NCBI GenBank assembly: GCA_050115555.1 | Contig: JASFQI010000065.1 | Coordinates: 1-18,460, forward strand | Reading direction: 5' to 3' | DNA: 18,460 nucleotides | DNA from: JASFQI01 sp050115555 | GTDB taxonomy: Bacteria; Desulfobacterota; DSM-4660; Desulfatiglandales; HGW-15 | Shown here: piece by piece, positions 1 to 7,442 of the stretch | Layout of the letters: every line of letters starts with the position of its first letter | Numbering within the stretch: position 1 is the stretch's first letter | Program-made: the position numbers and the translations under genes | Notes under the pieces: generated by a model | Database searches by the model: none | Told to the model about the DNA's origin: nothing | Seen by the model: the letters and a program-made list of their open reading frames with translations, nothing else

Positions 1-240
1 GGCGTAATTCATTACTGTGTGGCCAACATGCCCGGCGCCGTAGCAAAGACATCTACCCTTGCCCTGACGAACGCTACGCTTCCATATGCCTTGGAAATTG
101 CCAATAAAGGCTGGAAGCGGGCCATGCAGGAAAATCCAGCCATAAGGCTGGGGGCCAATGTCATCCAGGGGAAGGTGACATGTGAAGGCGTCGGGGATGC
201 CTTTGGCCTGGAGTGTGCTCTGATAGACGAACTCATTTAG
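1..240 (+). CDS. ald: Alanine dehydrogenase, 3' end only (partial)
   Basis: The frame is open from base 1 to the TAG at 238-240, so the gene begins upstream of the window and only its last 79 codons are seen. The translation starts GVIHYCVANMPGAV and continues through TSTLALTNATLPYALEIANKGW. That is the conserved C-terminal block of NAD-dependent alanine dehydrogenase, which interconverts alanine and pyruvate with release of ammonium in the cytoplasm. The internal GTG at 19 and ATG at 28 are not starts, because the family block is already under way before them. The gene has no obvious functional tie to the catabolic cluster that follows: an IS relic and a long AT-rich spacer separate them. 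No convincing terminator hairpin follows the stop, only a T-run near 271-277. Confidence 0.88.
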   Translation, partial: GVIHYCVANMPGAVAKTSTLALTNATLPYALEIANKGWKRAMQENPAIRLGANVIQGKVTCEGVGDAFGLECALIDELI

Positions 241-292
241 TTTTATTCGTTATCTGACTGATTTAATTGCATTTTTTTGGGGCCGGAGATAT

Positions 293-580
293 TCAAAATC
301 TGCGGATTGTGTGGAGGCTGAGTTCCAAATGGAGCCGCTCTTTATCGAGATACCCCCGGTCCATGATGAAAAAAGCCCCCGGTTCGGGAATCAGATAATC
401 GAGGACATGACGCCGTAAAGCTTCCCGTCTCTCACGTAGATGAAGGGAGGATGCTACCGCGGAAATCCAGGCGGGTGTAAAGGTTGACGGCGCCTCTGCT
501 TCGTCTGAATTTTCCCAAAGAAAAATGGACGGGCACGGATCGACGGTGGTGGAGACGAGGGCATAGACGGCTTCCTTACT
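293..580 (-). pseudogene. Decayed IS4-type transposase fragment
   Basis: The minus strand carries, in order but in different frames, the blocks expected of an IS4-family DDE transposase. These are AVYALVSTTVDPCPSIF, then FSLGKFRRSRGAVNLYTRLDFRGSIL, then PFIYVRDGKLYGV, then HVLDYLIPEPGAFFIMDRGYLDKERL, ending at a TGA at 293-295. The canonical family runs as one frame through ALDSTTID, FRRTKGAVKLHT, LDLRGNIP, DGKLHDVNVLD and FYVMDRGYLDF. At least three indels therefore disrupt the gene. The first catalytic Asp of the ALDSTT motif reads as Val. The second (MDRGYLD) is intact. The C-terminal part with the catalytic Glu is missing, as is the N-terminus. No terminal inverted repeats or target duplications were recognised. 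The product cannot be active. Confidence 0.82.
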
Positions 581-593
581 GGCAGGTGATACC

Positions 594-1031
594 TGAGCCT
601 AACTTTTCCTCCCACCCTTCTATCCCTGCAAAGCGGAGTCCGGCAGGACTACGGCCAAGGGACCGCAGATCGTTAAACCGGAGCCTGAGACTGTCCTTTC
701 GCATAAGAAGAGATGAGAGGGAAACCGCCAAAGATCAAGGGTTTAATTATTAATAGACTTATTAAATAACCCTTTGTTGAATTTTGTTACCTCACCATAA
801 GGATGAATATACTGGTTTATATTATGCATAAATTGAAACTATATTTCAGATAAATTTTACTAAAACATGATATTTTAAATGAATTTCAATGAACTATATT
901 AGGCTGAACATTGTCCAAAATTTCTCATAAAGTTCATTCCTTGGTAAATTGGTTTTCAAAAGCAATCCTAATGGTCATTAAATATTATTAATTATATCAA
1001 TAGATTTTTCACAAATGGGCGAGAAAATTGC
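594..1031. other. Gene-free spacer, AT-rich from about 750
   Basis: I find no supported gene here. An 89-codon plus-strand frame (484-753) overlaps the transposase relic and shows no family features. From about 750 to 1031 the DNA is markedly AT-rich, in contrast with the GC-rich coding DNA on either side. It probably holds upstream regulatory sequence for the cluster that begins at 1091. At 983-1002 there is an imperfect version of the palindrome found at 1047-1062, described separately. Confidence 0.6.
983..1002. repeat. Imperfect upstream copy of the AT palindrome
   Basis: TATTATTAATTATATCAATA at 983-1002 resembles TATTATTAATATATTAATA at 1044-1062. It has one inserted base and one substitution and lies 61 bp upstream. 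It could be an auxiliary operator, but the surrounding DNA is so AT-rich that chance similarity is possible. Confidence 0.3.
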
Positions 1032-1062
1032 TTGACAGGGGAATATTATTAATATATTAATA
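1032..1062 (+). promoter_or_regulatory. Promoter with overlapping 16-bp palindromic operator
   Basis: A perfect -35 box TTGACA lies at 1032-1037. After a 17-bp spacer, TATTAA at 1055-1060 is the best -10 candidate (4 of 6 matches to TATAAT). The perfect palindrome TATTAATATATTAATA (1047-1062) covers the -10 region, where a bound dimeric regulator would block or alter initiation. The arrangement sits about 30 bp upstream of the first gene of the cluster. The same layout (TTGAYA, GGGG, five variable bases, the identical palindrome) recurs inverted at 18041-18071, which argues that it is a real regulatory unit. The regulator is not encoded in this window. Confidence 0.6.
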
Positions 1063-1090
1063 TTAAATAAATTTTAAAGGATCTGCAGCC

Positions 1091-2275
1091 ATGAATTTTT
1101 TTAAAAAATTAAGAGTGTTGGCATTGGAGCAGGCTACTGTGGTCCCTTATCTGACCTATCGGCTGGCCCATGATGGGATGGAGGTGATCCGTATAGAGCA
1201 TCCGGTTCACTGCGACCCGAACCGTAAAATCGGTTTTGACGTGCTGGGTGAGGAGCTGATGAACGCCTACTACCTGTGCATCAATGCAGGGAAAAAGGCC
1301 ATCACGCTCAACCTGGCCGAGGATGATGGCAGGGAGTTGTTCCATTCTCTTGTCGAAAAGTCCGATGTCTTTATCACCAATCAGTTGCCACGGAACTACC
1401 GCAAGCTGGGGATCGACTATGAAACCCTCAAAAAGGTCAGGCCTGACCTCATATGGCTAGGGGTAACCGGCTTCGGACCGGAAATCAACGAAGGGGCTTA
1501 CGACCCCATACTTCAGGCCAGGTCCGGCCTCATGGAAATGACGGGAGAACCGGGGGAAACGCCTCACACCATAGGTATTCCCCTCCCGGATATGGGAGCC
1601 AGCGAGCATGCCTACGGACTGATCATGAAGGCCTTGCTCGCCCGCCATATGAGCGGCGAGGGTGAGCGGATCGATCTTTCCATGTTTGAGTCCTCCGTTT
1701 CCTGGTTGACGGTCCCCATAGCCTTGACCGCCAGTTTCGGGGAGCACGTGAGCAGACGCGGGAATTCCCACTCCTTTTTTTGCCCCGTCAACGTCTACAG
1801 AACGCGCGACGGTTTTATCTATGTTGCGGTGGGAAACGACCGACAGTGGAAGGCCCTCGCCTCCCTGGAACCCTTCAAAGAGCTCGACAAGCCAGAATAC
1901 GAGCTTAACAACGGTCGCCTCCAGGATGTGGAAAATCTCCATCGAGCCATAGAGTCCATCACATCCAACCATCCAACCGCGTATCTGATCGAGCTTTTGA
2001 ACAGCATCACGGTCCCTGTGAGTGAGATAAAGGAGATTCCGGACGTCATCCGGGATCCACTTGTGAAAAAGCGCCTCCTGACGAGTCTGGACCCAAAGAC
2101 GTCCAAACGCCTCATTCTCTCGCCACCGCCTTACAGGACGAGGTTCCTGGAAGAATCCGGGCAGGCGCTCTCATTTCCTCCCAGGCATGGGGAACACAAC
2201 AGGGAGGTTTACGGCGATCTCCTGGGCTTGTCGGATTCGCAACTGGAGAAGATGGGAGAAACAGGCGTCCTCTAG
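1091..2275 (+). CDS. Class III CoA-transferase (CaiB/BaiF); candidate IaaL-like phenylsuccinyl-CoA transferase
   Basis: This 394-residue cytoplasmic protein belongs to the formyl-CoA transferase (CaiB/BaiF) family, which moves CoA between carboxylic acids through an aspartyl intermediate. Family blocks seen are the N-terminal LALEQATVVPYLTYRLAHDGMEVIRIE, INAGKKAITLNL near residue 65, the GVTGFGP block near 124, and LPDMGAS, whose Asp167 matches the catalytic Asp (about residue 169 in formyl-CoA transferase). It is followed by GEGERIDLSMFES. Length is normal for the family. ATG 1091 is preceded by AAAGGA (1076-1081). It is the first gene after the promoter and lies just upstream of the B12 mutase. 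By analogy with the anaerobic indoleacetate pathway it would convert 2-aminophenylsuccinate to its CoA ester. The family call is firm; the substrate is inferred from context. Confidence 0.9.
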   Translation: MNFFKKLRVLALEQATVVPYLTYRLAHDGMEVIRIEHPVHCDPNRKIGFDVLGEELMNAYYLCINAGKKAITLNLAEDDGRELFHSLVEKSDVFITNQLPRNYRKLGIDYETLKKVRPDLIWLGVTGFGPEINEGAYDPILQARSGLMEMTGEPGETPHTIGIPLPDMGASEHAYGLIMKALLARHMSGEGERIDLSMFESSVSWLTVPIALTASFGEHVSRRGNSHSFFCPVNVYRTRDGFIYVAVGNDRQWKALASLEPFKELDKPEYELNNGRLQDVENLHRAIESITSNHPTAYLIELLNSITVPVSEIKEIPDVIRDPLVKKRLLTSLDPKTSKRLILSPPPYRTRFLEESGQALSFPPRHGEHNREVYGDLLGLSDSQLEKMGETGVL

Positions 2276-2341
2276 GGTTTAGAATGGTTGCAAAATCGGC
2301 AACTTATCATATTTTTTCAAAATTTAGGAGGTAATGAAAAT

Positions 2342-2755
2342 ATGAGTGCCAAAAAAATACGCATAATAGTAGCAAAACCAGGCTTAGACGGACATGATAG
2401 GGGCGCTAAAGTGGTTGCTCACGCACTCAAAGATGCCGGTATGGAGGTTATTTATACGGGTCTTCATCAGACGGTCGAGGGGATCGTGAACCAGGCAATC
2501 CAGGAAGACGTCGATGTGATCGGGCTGTCCATCATGTCCGGGGCCCATATCCCCATCTGCACGAAATTGATGGATTTGATCCGGCAGAGGGGTATCGGGG
2601 ACAAAATGGTAGTCGTGGGGGGAGTGATCCCCAACAGGGACATTCCCGCCCTGGAAAAAATCGGCGTGAAGGGCATCTTCCCGGGAGGAGTCAAATTTGA
2701 TCAGATAACATCTTTTATTCAAAACAATTTAAAAATTAACAGCTTGGCCCATTAA
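2342..2755 (+). CDS. B12-binding small subunit of an acyl-CoA mutase
   Basis: This 137-residue cobalamin-binding domain protein is the small subunit of a split methylmalonyl-CoA-mutase-type enzyme. It carries the DxHxxG signature as LDGHDRGAKV, whose His is the lower axial cobalt ligand in this family, followed by GLSIMSGAH and VVVGGVIP, the remaining cofactor-cradle motifs. The frame is open further upstream, but ATG 2342 is preferred because AGGAGGT lies directly before it at good spacing and the family homology begins there (KKIRIIVAKPGLDGHDRGAKVV). It is encoded 32 bp upstream of the catalytic subunit and should assemble with it, holding adenosylcobalamin for radical carbon-skeleton rearrangement. 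In indoleacetate catabolism this is half of the 2-aminophenylsuccinyl-CoA mutase. Confidence 0.93.
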   Translation: MSAKKIRIIVAKPGLDGHDRGAKVVAHALKDAGMEVIYTGLHQTVEGIVNQAIQEDVDVIGLSIMSGAHIPICTKLMDLIRQRGIGDKMVVVGGVIPNRDIPALEKIGVKGIFPGGVKFDQITSFIQNNLKINSLAH

Positions 2756-2787
2756 CATTATGAATTATTGAAAATAGAGGTGATATA

Positions 2788-4416
2788 ATGGGAGTAGCAA
2801 CTTATATAAAAGATAAAAAAGATGTTATAAAAGAAGTTATTCTTCAATCTGGAATCAAAGTAAAGCCTGTTTATACACCGAAAGACCTTGAAAACATAGG
2901 GTTCCAATATGACAAGGATCTAGCGGAGCCCGGAGAATTTCCCTTCACCCGCAGCATACACCCTCTGGGATACCGCAGCCGAAGCTGGACCATGAGGCAG
3001 TATACGGGATTCGGAACGCCGGCGGAGACCAATGAACGGTTCAAACTCATGATTGCAAACGGGCAGACCGGTTTGAACGTGGCCTTCGATCTGCCCACCC
3101 AGATGGGCTATGACTCGGATAGTCCTATGGCCGAAGGCGAGGTCGGGCGTGTAGGCATGGCCGTGGATTCCCTGAGGGATTTTGAGATCGCCTTCAAGGA
3201 TATCCAGCTCGATCGGATCGGGTCCGGGCTCACCATCAACGCAGTGGCCTCCATCATGCTCGCCATGTATCAGGCCGTTGCGGAAAAATACGGTTACGAC
3301 AAGAGCCAGATATCCGCAACACCCCAGAACGATATTCTCAAGGAGATGATCGGGAGGGGGGCCTGGATCTATCCGGTAGAACCTGCGGTCCGTTTGATCG
3401 GGGATACCATAGAGTACAGCATGAAATCCCTGCCCAAGTGCAATCCCGTCTCTGTCTGCGGCTACCATGTCCGCGAATCCGGCGCCACCCCCGCCCAGGA
3501 AATCGCCTATGCCCTGATGATAGCCTTTGCTTACATCGACAACGTCGAGGCCCGGGGTTACAAGGCGGAGGATTTCGTCGGCCGCTTCTCTTTCAACCTG
3601 AATATCTATGGGAACATCTGGGAAACCGTAGCCAAGTTCCGGGCCGCCAGGAAGCTCTGGGCGAAACTCCTCAGGGAGCGCTACGGCGTGCAGAACAAGA
3701 AGGCCCTCTTCCTGAGAGGCCTGTTCGGTGGAGGAGGGTCGGGCATGACCAAGGAACAGCCCGAAAACAACATCATGCGGGGTGCCTACTACGAGCTCGC
3801 CGCAGCCCTTGCCGGCGCCCAGACCACGGCGTTGTGCAGCTTTGACGAGGCCTTTACCATCCCGACCGAAAGGGCCACGCTCCTTTCACTGAGAACCCTC
3901 CAAATACTCATGGATGAAGTTGGTCTGCGGGACACGGTCGACCCGCTGGGTGGATCCTATTTCGTGGAAACCCTCACAAAGCAGATGGAAGACAGGATTC
4001 TGGAAGAGATGGAGGCTATCGAAAAAGCGGGAGGCATGGTGAAAGCGGTCTCTTCGGGCTATGCCCAGAGAGAGGTGGCGCGCCAGGCCTACGAGTATGA
4101 AAAGAAGCTTCAGGACGGGACGGTAACGAAGGTTGGGGTGAACAAGTACACTGAAGGAGTGGACATGGAGGTAGAACTCCATGAGTACAATGAGGAATGG
4201 GCGGATCTGCAGATCAAGAGCCTGCGGCAGTTGAGAAAGGAAAGGGATAACAAGGCCGTTCAAAAGAGCCTGTATGCCCTGAAGCATGCCGCAGGTGACG
4301 GGACGAATGTCATGCCTTGTCTCGTGGATTGCTGCAAATGTTACGCAACCGTGGGTGAGATGGCCGGCGTTTTCCGGGACGTTTTCGGGGAACACGTTGA
4401 GGCCAATATCTTTTAG
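2788..4416 (+). CDS. Methylmalonyl-CoA-mutase-type catalytic subunit; candidate 2-aminophenylsuccinyl-CoA mutase
   Basis: This 542-residue protein is the TIM-barrel substrate-binding subunit of a coenzyme-B12 acyl-CoA mutase, without a fused B12 domain; that is supplied by the preceding gene. It aligns without gaps to Propionibacterium methylmalonyl-CoA mutase over the active site. Tyr72 (RQYTGF) corresponds to Tyr89, Gln180 to Gln197, Arg190 (IGRGAW) to the carboxylate-binding Arg207, and His227 (CGYHVRE) to His244. Ala99 (NVAFD) stands where 2-hydroxyisobutyryl-CoA mutase has Asp117. The enzyme therefore looks built for a CoA ester with a second carboxylate. The acyl/CoA entry segment differs from true methylmalonyl-CoA mutase (HPL for YPT, residues 58-60), which suggests a different, perhaps bulkier, acyl group. 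ATG 2788 follows GAGGTG. The proposed reaction is 2-aminophenylsuccinyl-CoA to 2-aminobenzylmalonyl-CoA. Family is certain; substrate is inferred. Confidence 0.92.
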   Translation: MGVATYIKDKKDVIKEVILQSGIKVKPVYTPKDLENIGFQYDKDLAEPGEFPFTRSIHPLGYRSRSWTMRQYTGFGTPAETNERFKLMIANGQTGLNVAFDLPTQMGYDSDSPMAEGEVGRVGMAVDSLRDFEIAFKDIQLDRIGSGLTINAVASIMLAMYQAVAEKYGYDKSQISATPQNDILKEMIGRGAWIYPVEPAVRLIGDTIEYSMKSLPKCNPVSVCGYHVRESGATPAQEIAYALMIAFAYIDNVEARGYKAEDFVGRFSFNLNIYGNIWETVAKFRAARKLWAKLLRERYGVQNKKALFLRGLFGGGGSGMTKEQPENNIMRGAYYELAAALAGAQTTALCSFDEAFTIPTERATLLSLRTLQILMDEVGLRDTVDPLGGSYFVETLTKQMEDRILEEMEAIEKAGGMVKAVSSGYAQREVARQAYEYEKKLQDGTVTKVGVNKYTEGVDMEVELHEYNEEWADLQIKSLRQLRKERDNKAVQKSLYALKHAAGDGTNVMPCLVDCCKCYATVGEMAGVFRDVFGEHVEANIF

Positions 4417-4462
4417 GCACGGTTGCTCCACCTCTTTGCCGGCGCTCCACTCCGTATAGTGC

Positions 4463-4501
4463 CAATGCCCAGCGGACCGAACGGATGAGCACGGGGCATT
4501 G
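4463..4501 (+). other. Intercistronic hairpin between mutase and ligase genes
   Basis: CAATGCCC (4463-4470) and GGGCATTG (4494-4501) form a perfect 8-bp inverted repeat with a 23-nt loop in the 117-bp gap between the mutase and ligase genes. No T-run follows, so it is not a standard Rho-independent terminator. It could be an mRNA-processing or partial-attenuation structure, or chance. Confidence 0.35.
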
Positions 4502-4533
4502 AAAGGCATCATATTTCCAGATTGGAGTAAAAA

Positions 4534-5826
4534 TTGGAAAGAACGTTTCTCCCCTCGGTGAAGACAAAAGAAGAGCTTCGAGCGGTCCAGGAAAAGGGCT
4601 TGAGGTGGACCGTGAAACACGCCTATGAAGGCTCTGAAATCTATCGGAAAAGGCTGCAAGACGCCGGTCTGTCCCCTGCCGATATCCAACACCTCGGCGA
4701 TCTGGGAAAGCTGCCTTTCACGACCTCCAAAGATTTACAGAAAGGGTACCCTTTTCCGCTCCTTTCCGTGCCTTTTGAAAAGGTTGTTCGCATTCACGCC
4801 TCATCAGGAACCACCGGCAAGCGAAAGGTCCTTTGCTACACGCAAAAAGACATTGATGACTGGACCCATTTTTTCGCCCGCTGTTATGAGATGGCGGGGC
4901 TCACCCCGGAGGATCGTGTCCAAATCTCTTCGGGCTACGGGGTTTGGACGGCAGGGGTCAGTTTTCAAATGGGTTGCGAGGCCTTTGGCGCCATGGCGAT
5001 TCCCATCGGGCCGGGAAACATCGAAATGCAGTGCCAGTTCATGCTGGATTTTCAGACCACAGTAATGACCTGTACGGCCTCCATGGCGCTTTTGCTTGCT
5101 GAAGAGGTGACCAAAAGGGGGATCTTGAACAAGCTCAATCTCCGCAAGGTCATCTTGGGGTCCGAGCGCTCGAGTGACTCCATGCGTAATCGCATCCGGG
5201 ATTTACTCGACGTGGAGCACATATACGACATCACCGGCATGACGGAGCTCTATGGCCCGGGGGCCGGGCTGGATTGCCACCACCACTCCGGGATTCACTA
5301 TTGGGCGGACTATTACATATTGGAAATCCTCGATCCAGAGACCCTAAAGCCGGTTCCGGAAGGGGAAACCGGTGAGATGGTGATCACCACCTTACGAAAG
5401 GAGGCGGTCCCACTCATCCGGTACAGGACAAGGGACCTGACGAGGCTGATCCCCGGAGAGTGTCCCTGCGGATCCATCCTGCCGAGACATGACAGGCTCT
5501 TGGGGCGATCCGACGATATGGTCATTTTCAGGGCTGTCAATGTCTATCCCGGACAGGTGGATCACGTCCTGTCGGGAATACCCGGCATTGGCAGCGAGTA
5601 CCAGCTTGTGCTGGATCGAAAAGACGATGGAAAGGACTACATGACCGTCCGTGTGGAACGGGAAAGCGGTGTGGACAGCAGCAGGGATCGGAAGCTGTCG
5701 GATCGAATAGCCGCGGACATCAAGAAGCAGATCCTTGTGAGCGCTTCCATTGAAATAGTGGATTACGGAAGTCTTCCGCGCTCAGAGAGGAAGAGCAAGA
5801 GGGTTTTCGACAACAGGGATTCATGA
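4534..5826 (+). CDS. PaaK-family aryl-acetate CoA ligase; candidate indoleacetate-CoA ligase (IaaB-like)
   Basis: This 430-residue, AMP-forming cytoplasmic ligase is of the phenylacetate-CoA ligase type. The phosphate-binding loop is HASSGTTGKRKV (residues 88-99). YDITGMTELYGPG (231-243) is the adenylate/acyl pocket block. YRTRDL (297-302) and GRSDDM (324-329) mark the hinge, and the C-terminal PRSERKSKRV (415-424) holds the conserved Lys region. Length equals that of typical PaaK proteins. The start is TTG 4534, chosen because GGAG (4524-4527) lies six bases upstream and no ATG gives the full N-terminus. It would activate an aromatic acetate with ATP and CoA. In the anaerobic indoleacetate pathway such a ligase makes indoleacetyl-CoA, a side role next to the main hydroxylation route. 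Phenylacetate or another arylacetate remains possible. Confidence 0.88.
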   Translation: MERTFLPSVKTKEELRAVQEKGLRWTVKHAYEGSEIYRKRLQDAGLSPADIQHLGDLGKLPFTTSKDLQKGYPFPLLSVPFEKVVRIHASSGTTGKRKVLCYTQKDIDDWTHFFARCYEMAGLTPEDRVQISSGYGVWTAGVSFQMGCEAFGAMAIPIGPGNIEMQCQFMLDFQTTVMTCTASMALLLAEEVTKRGILNKLNLRKVILGSERSSDSMRNRIRDLLDVEHIYDITGMTELYGPGAGLDCHHHSGIHYWADYYILEILDPETLKPVPEGETGEMVITTLRKEAVPLIRYRTRDLTRLIPGECPCGSILPRHDRLLGRSDDMVIFRAVNVYPGQVDHVLSGIPGIGSEYQLVLDRKDDGKDYMTVRVERESGVDSSRDRKLSDRIAADIKKQILVSASIEIVDYGSLPRSERKSKRVFDNRDS

Positions 5827-5873
5827 TGTGCGCCTGTTCTGGTACTGGGACGGTTTGATAACGGGGATAATCC

Positions 5874-6728
5874 ATGAAGAAGTTTGACTACTATTTACCG
5901 AAGAACCTCGAGGAAGCCTTTGTCCTGATGGAGAAACAAAAAGGCCATGCCCGGTATGTCGCCGGCGGCACGGATTTGATCGTCCGCATGAAGCAGCGTG
6001 CCATCCAGCCTGACACCCTTATCTCCCTCAGAAATATCCCGCAACTACAAGGGATTCATTGGAATGGAGGCCTCAGGCTCGGGAGCACGACCCTGTTTCG
6101 GGATATTGAAAGGGACGAAGAGATCGCCCGTTCCTGCACGGCCCTGAGCCAGGCGGTCCGCGTCCTGGCCAACCCGCAGGTGCGAAACGTGGCCACCATC
6201 GGGGGGAACCTGGCCAATGCGGCCCCCTCTGCGGACTGCGCGCCTCCTCTCCTGGTGTTGGGCGCGACCCTTACTCTGAAAGGCCCGGGGGGTAGCCGGG
6301 ATGTACCGGCGGAAACATTTTTCAAGGGCCCCGGCCAGTCCTGCATGGATGGAACTGAGGTCCTCACTTCCATCCATGTGCCGCGTCCGGGGAAGAATAC
6401 GGGGACAGCATTTTTCAAGGCAGGCAGGGTTCACCAGGACATCGCCCTGATCAATGCGGCGGCCCTGGTGGCGATGGAAGGAAAAACCTGCACGGTGTGC
6501 CGTCTGGCAGCGGGTGCCGTGGCCCCGGTGCCGCTCCGGCTCACCAAGACCGAGAAGGCGCTGGAGGGACGAGAGGTCACGACGGAGCTCCTGGAAGAGG
6601 TCATGGGACTTGTGGAAGAAGAGGTGAGCCCTATCACGGACGTGCGTTCCACGGACTGGTACAGGAGAACCATGTCCGGGGTCCTGGTCAAGCGGGCGAT
6701 CCTCCAGGCCTTGGAGAACGTCTCATAA
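5874..6728 (+). CDS. Mo-hydroxylase FAD-binding (medium) subunit, CoxM/XDH family
   Basis: This 284-residue subunit carries FAD and relays electrons from the iron-sulfur subunit to NAD+ or another acceptor. Both FAD signatures of the CO dehydrogenase/xanthine dehydrogenase medium subunit are present: YVAGGTDLIVRM (from residue 28) and ATIGGNLANAAPSADCAPP (about 107-125). The CO-dehydrogenase C-terminal domain follows, with FFKAGRVHQDIALINAAALV and a C-terminal block near SPITDVRSTDWYRRTM. The extra cysteine-rich 4Fe-4S loop of 4-hydroxybenzoyl-CoA reductase beta subunits is absent after LLVLGATLTL, so this is a dehydrogenase/hydroxylase rather than a reductase of that type. ATG 5874 follows GGGGA. 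It is the first of a FAD, FeS, Mo subunit trio in the usual order. Confidence 0.93.
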   Translation: MKKFDYYLPKNLEEAFVLMEKQKGHARYVAGGTDLIVRMKQRAIQPDTLISLRNIPQLQGIHWNGGLRLGSTTLFRDIERDEEIARSCTALSQAVRVLANPQVRNVATIGGNLANAAPSADCAPPLLVLGATLTLKGPGGSRDVPAETFFKGPGQSCMDGTEVLTSIHVPRPGKNTGTAFFKAGRVHQDIALINAAALVAMEGKTCTVCRLAAGAVAPVPLRLTKTEKALEGREVTTELLEEVMGLVEEEVSPITDVRSTDWYRRTMSGVLVKRAILQALENVS

Positions 6729-6821
6729 TGCATTGCAAGAAACGGGAACGACAGAGGGTTTGGCCGGCACACATCCGGTTGCGCCCCTGCTGATTCCCAA
6801 AGGGGCTGTGGAGGAAAACGG

Positions 6822-7304
6822 ATGAAGAAAACCATTCGCTTTAACCTGAATGGTCACGAGGTCTCTGCAGAGGTGGAGTCCCACAGGATGCTCCTCGAGG
6901 TCCTGAGGGACGTCTTCGATCTGAATGGGACCAAGCCGGGGTGCGGCCAGGGGGAATGCGGTGCGTGCACGGTTCTCGTGGACGGGATCAACGTGGACTC
7001 CTGCCTGTATCCGGTCTTTGAGATCGAAGGCAAGGCGGTGACCACCATCGAAGGGTTGATCGGGGAAGGCAATAAGCTCCACCCGGTACAGGAGGCCTTT
7101 GTCGCAAAGGGCGGGATCCAGTGCGGTTTCTGCTCTCCCGGCATGATCTTGTCGGCGACGGCGCTCCTGAACGAGACCCAGAATCCGACCGAGGAAGAGA
7201 TCAAGAGGGGTATCTCCGGAAACCTCTGCCGTTGCACGGGTTATGTCCAAATAGTGGAGTCCGTTCAGGAGGCGGCCGACGCCATGCGGGAAAAAGCCGG
7301 CTGA
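6822..7304 (+). CDS. Mo-hydroxylase 2Fe-2S (small) subunit, CoxS/XDH family
   Basis: This 160-residue two-domain ferredoxin-like subunit has the full cysteine set. Cys41, 46, 49 and 61 (GCGQGECGACT, then DSC) bind the plant-ferredoxin-type 2Fe-2S cluster. Cys101, 104, 136 and 138 (QCGFCSPGM and LCRCTGY) bind the second cluster of the all-helical domain. It shuttles electrons from the molybdenum centre to FAD. No Tat signal is present, so the complex is probably cytoplasmic. ATG 6822 has GGAGGA at ideal spacing. A 93-bp gap separates it from the FAD subunit and 138 bp from the Mo subunit. The two gaps hold no gene that I can recognise. Confidence 0.96.
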   Translation: MKKTIRFNLNGHEVSAEVESHRMLLEVLRDVFDLNGTKPGCGQGECGACTVLVDGINVDSCLYPVFEIEGKAVTTIEGLIGEGNKLHPVQEAFVAKGGIQCGFCSPGMILSATALLNETQNPTEEEIKRGISGNLCRCTGYVQIVESVQEAADAMREKAG

Positions 7305-7442
7305 AACGGGTGAATGAATCACAGGCTAAATAGGCCCGGCAAAAGGCGTCCCTTCAAATGGGGAGTTGAAAGCCTCACATCAAAAACACATGGAGACGCT
7401 GAATCCGGTGCCTGAAACCTTATTAGTTATAAGAGGCTACAA

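Noticed and set aside
484..753. An 89-codon plus-strand frame in the left spacer
   Set aside because: It overlaps the transposase remnant on the other strand, is unusually rich in Arg and Pro, and has no ribosome site or family resemblance.
2788..4416. 2-Hydroxyisobutyryl-CoA or isobutyryl-CoA mutase
   Set aside because: The diagnostic Ile/Asp pair of 2-hydroxyisobutyryl-CoA mutase is Tyr72/Ala99 here, and the Phe/Gln pair of isobutyryl-CoA mutase is Tyr72/Arg190. Both point to a dicarboxylyl-CoA substrate instead.
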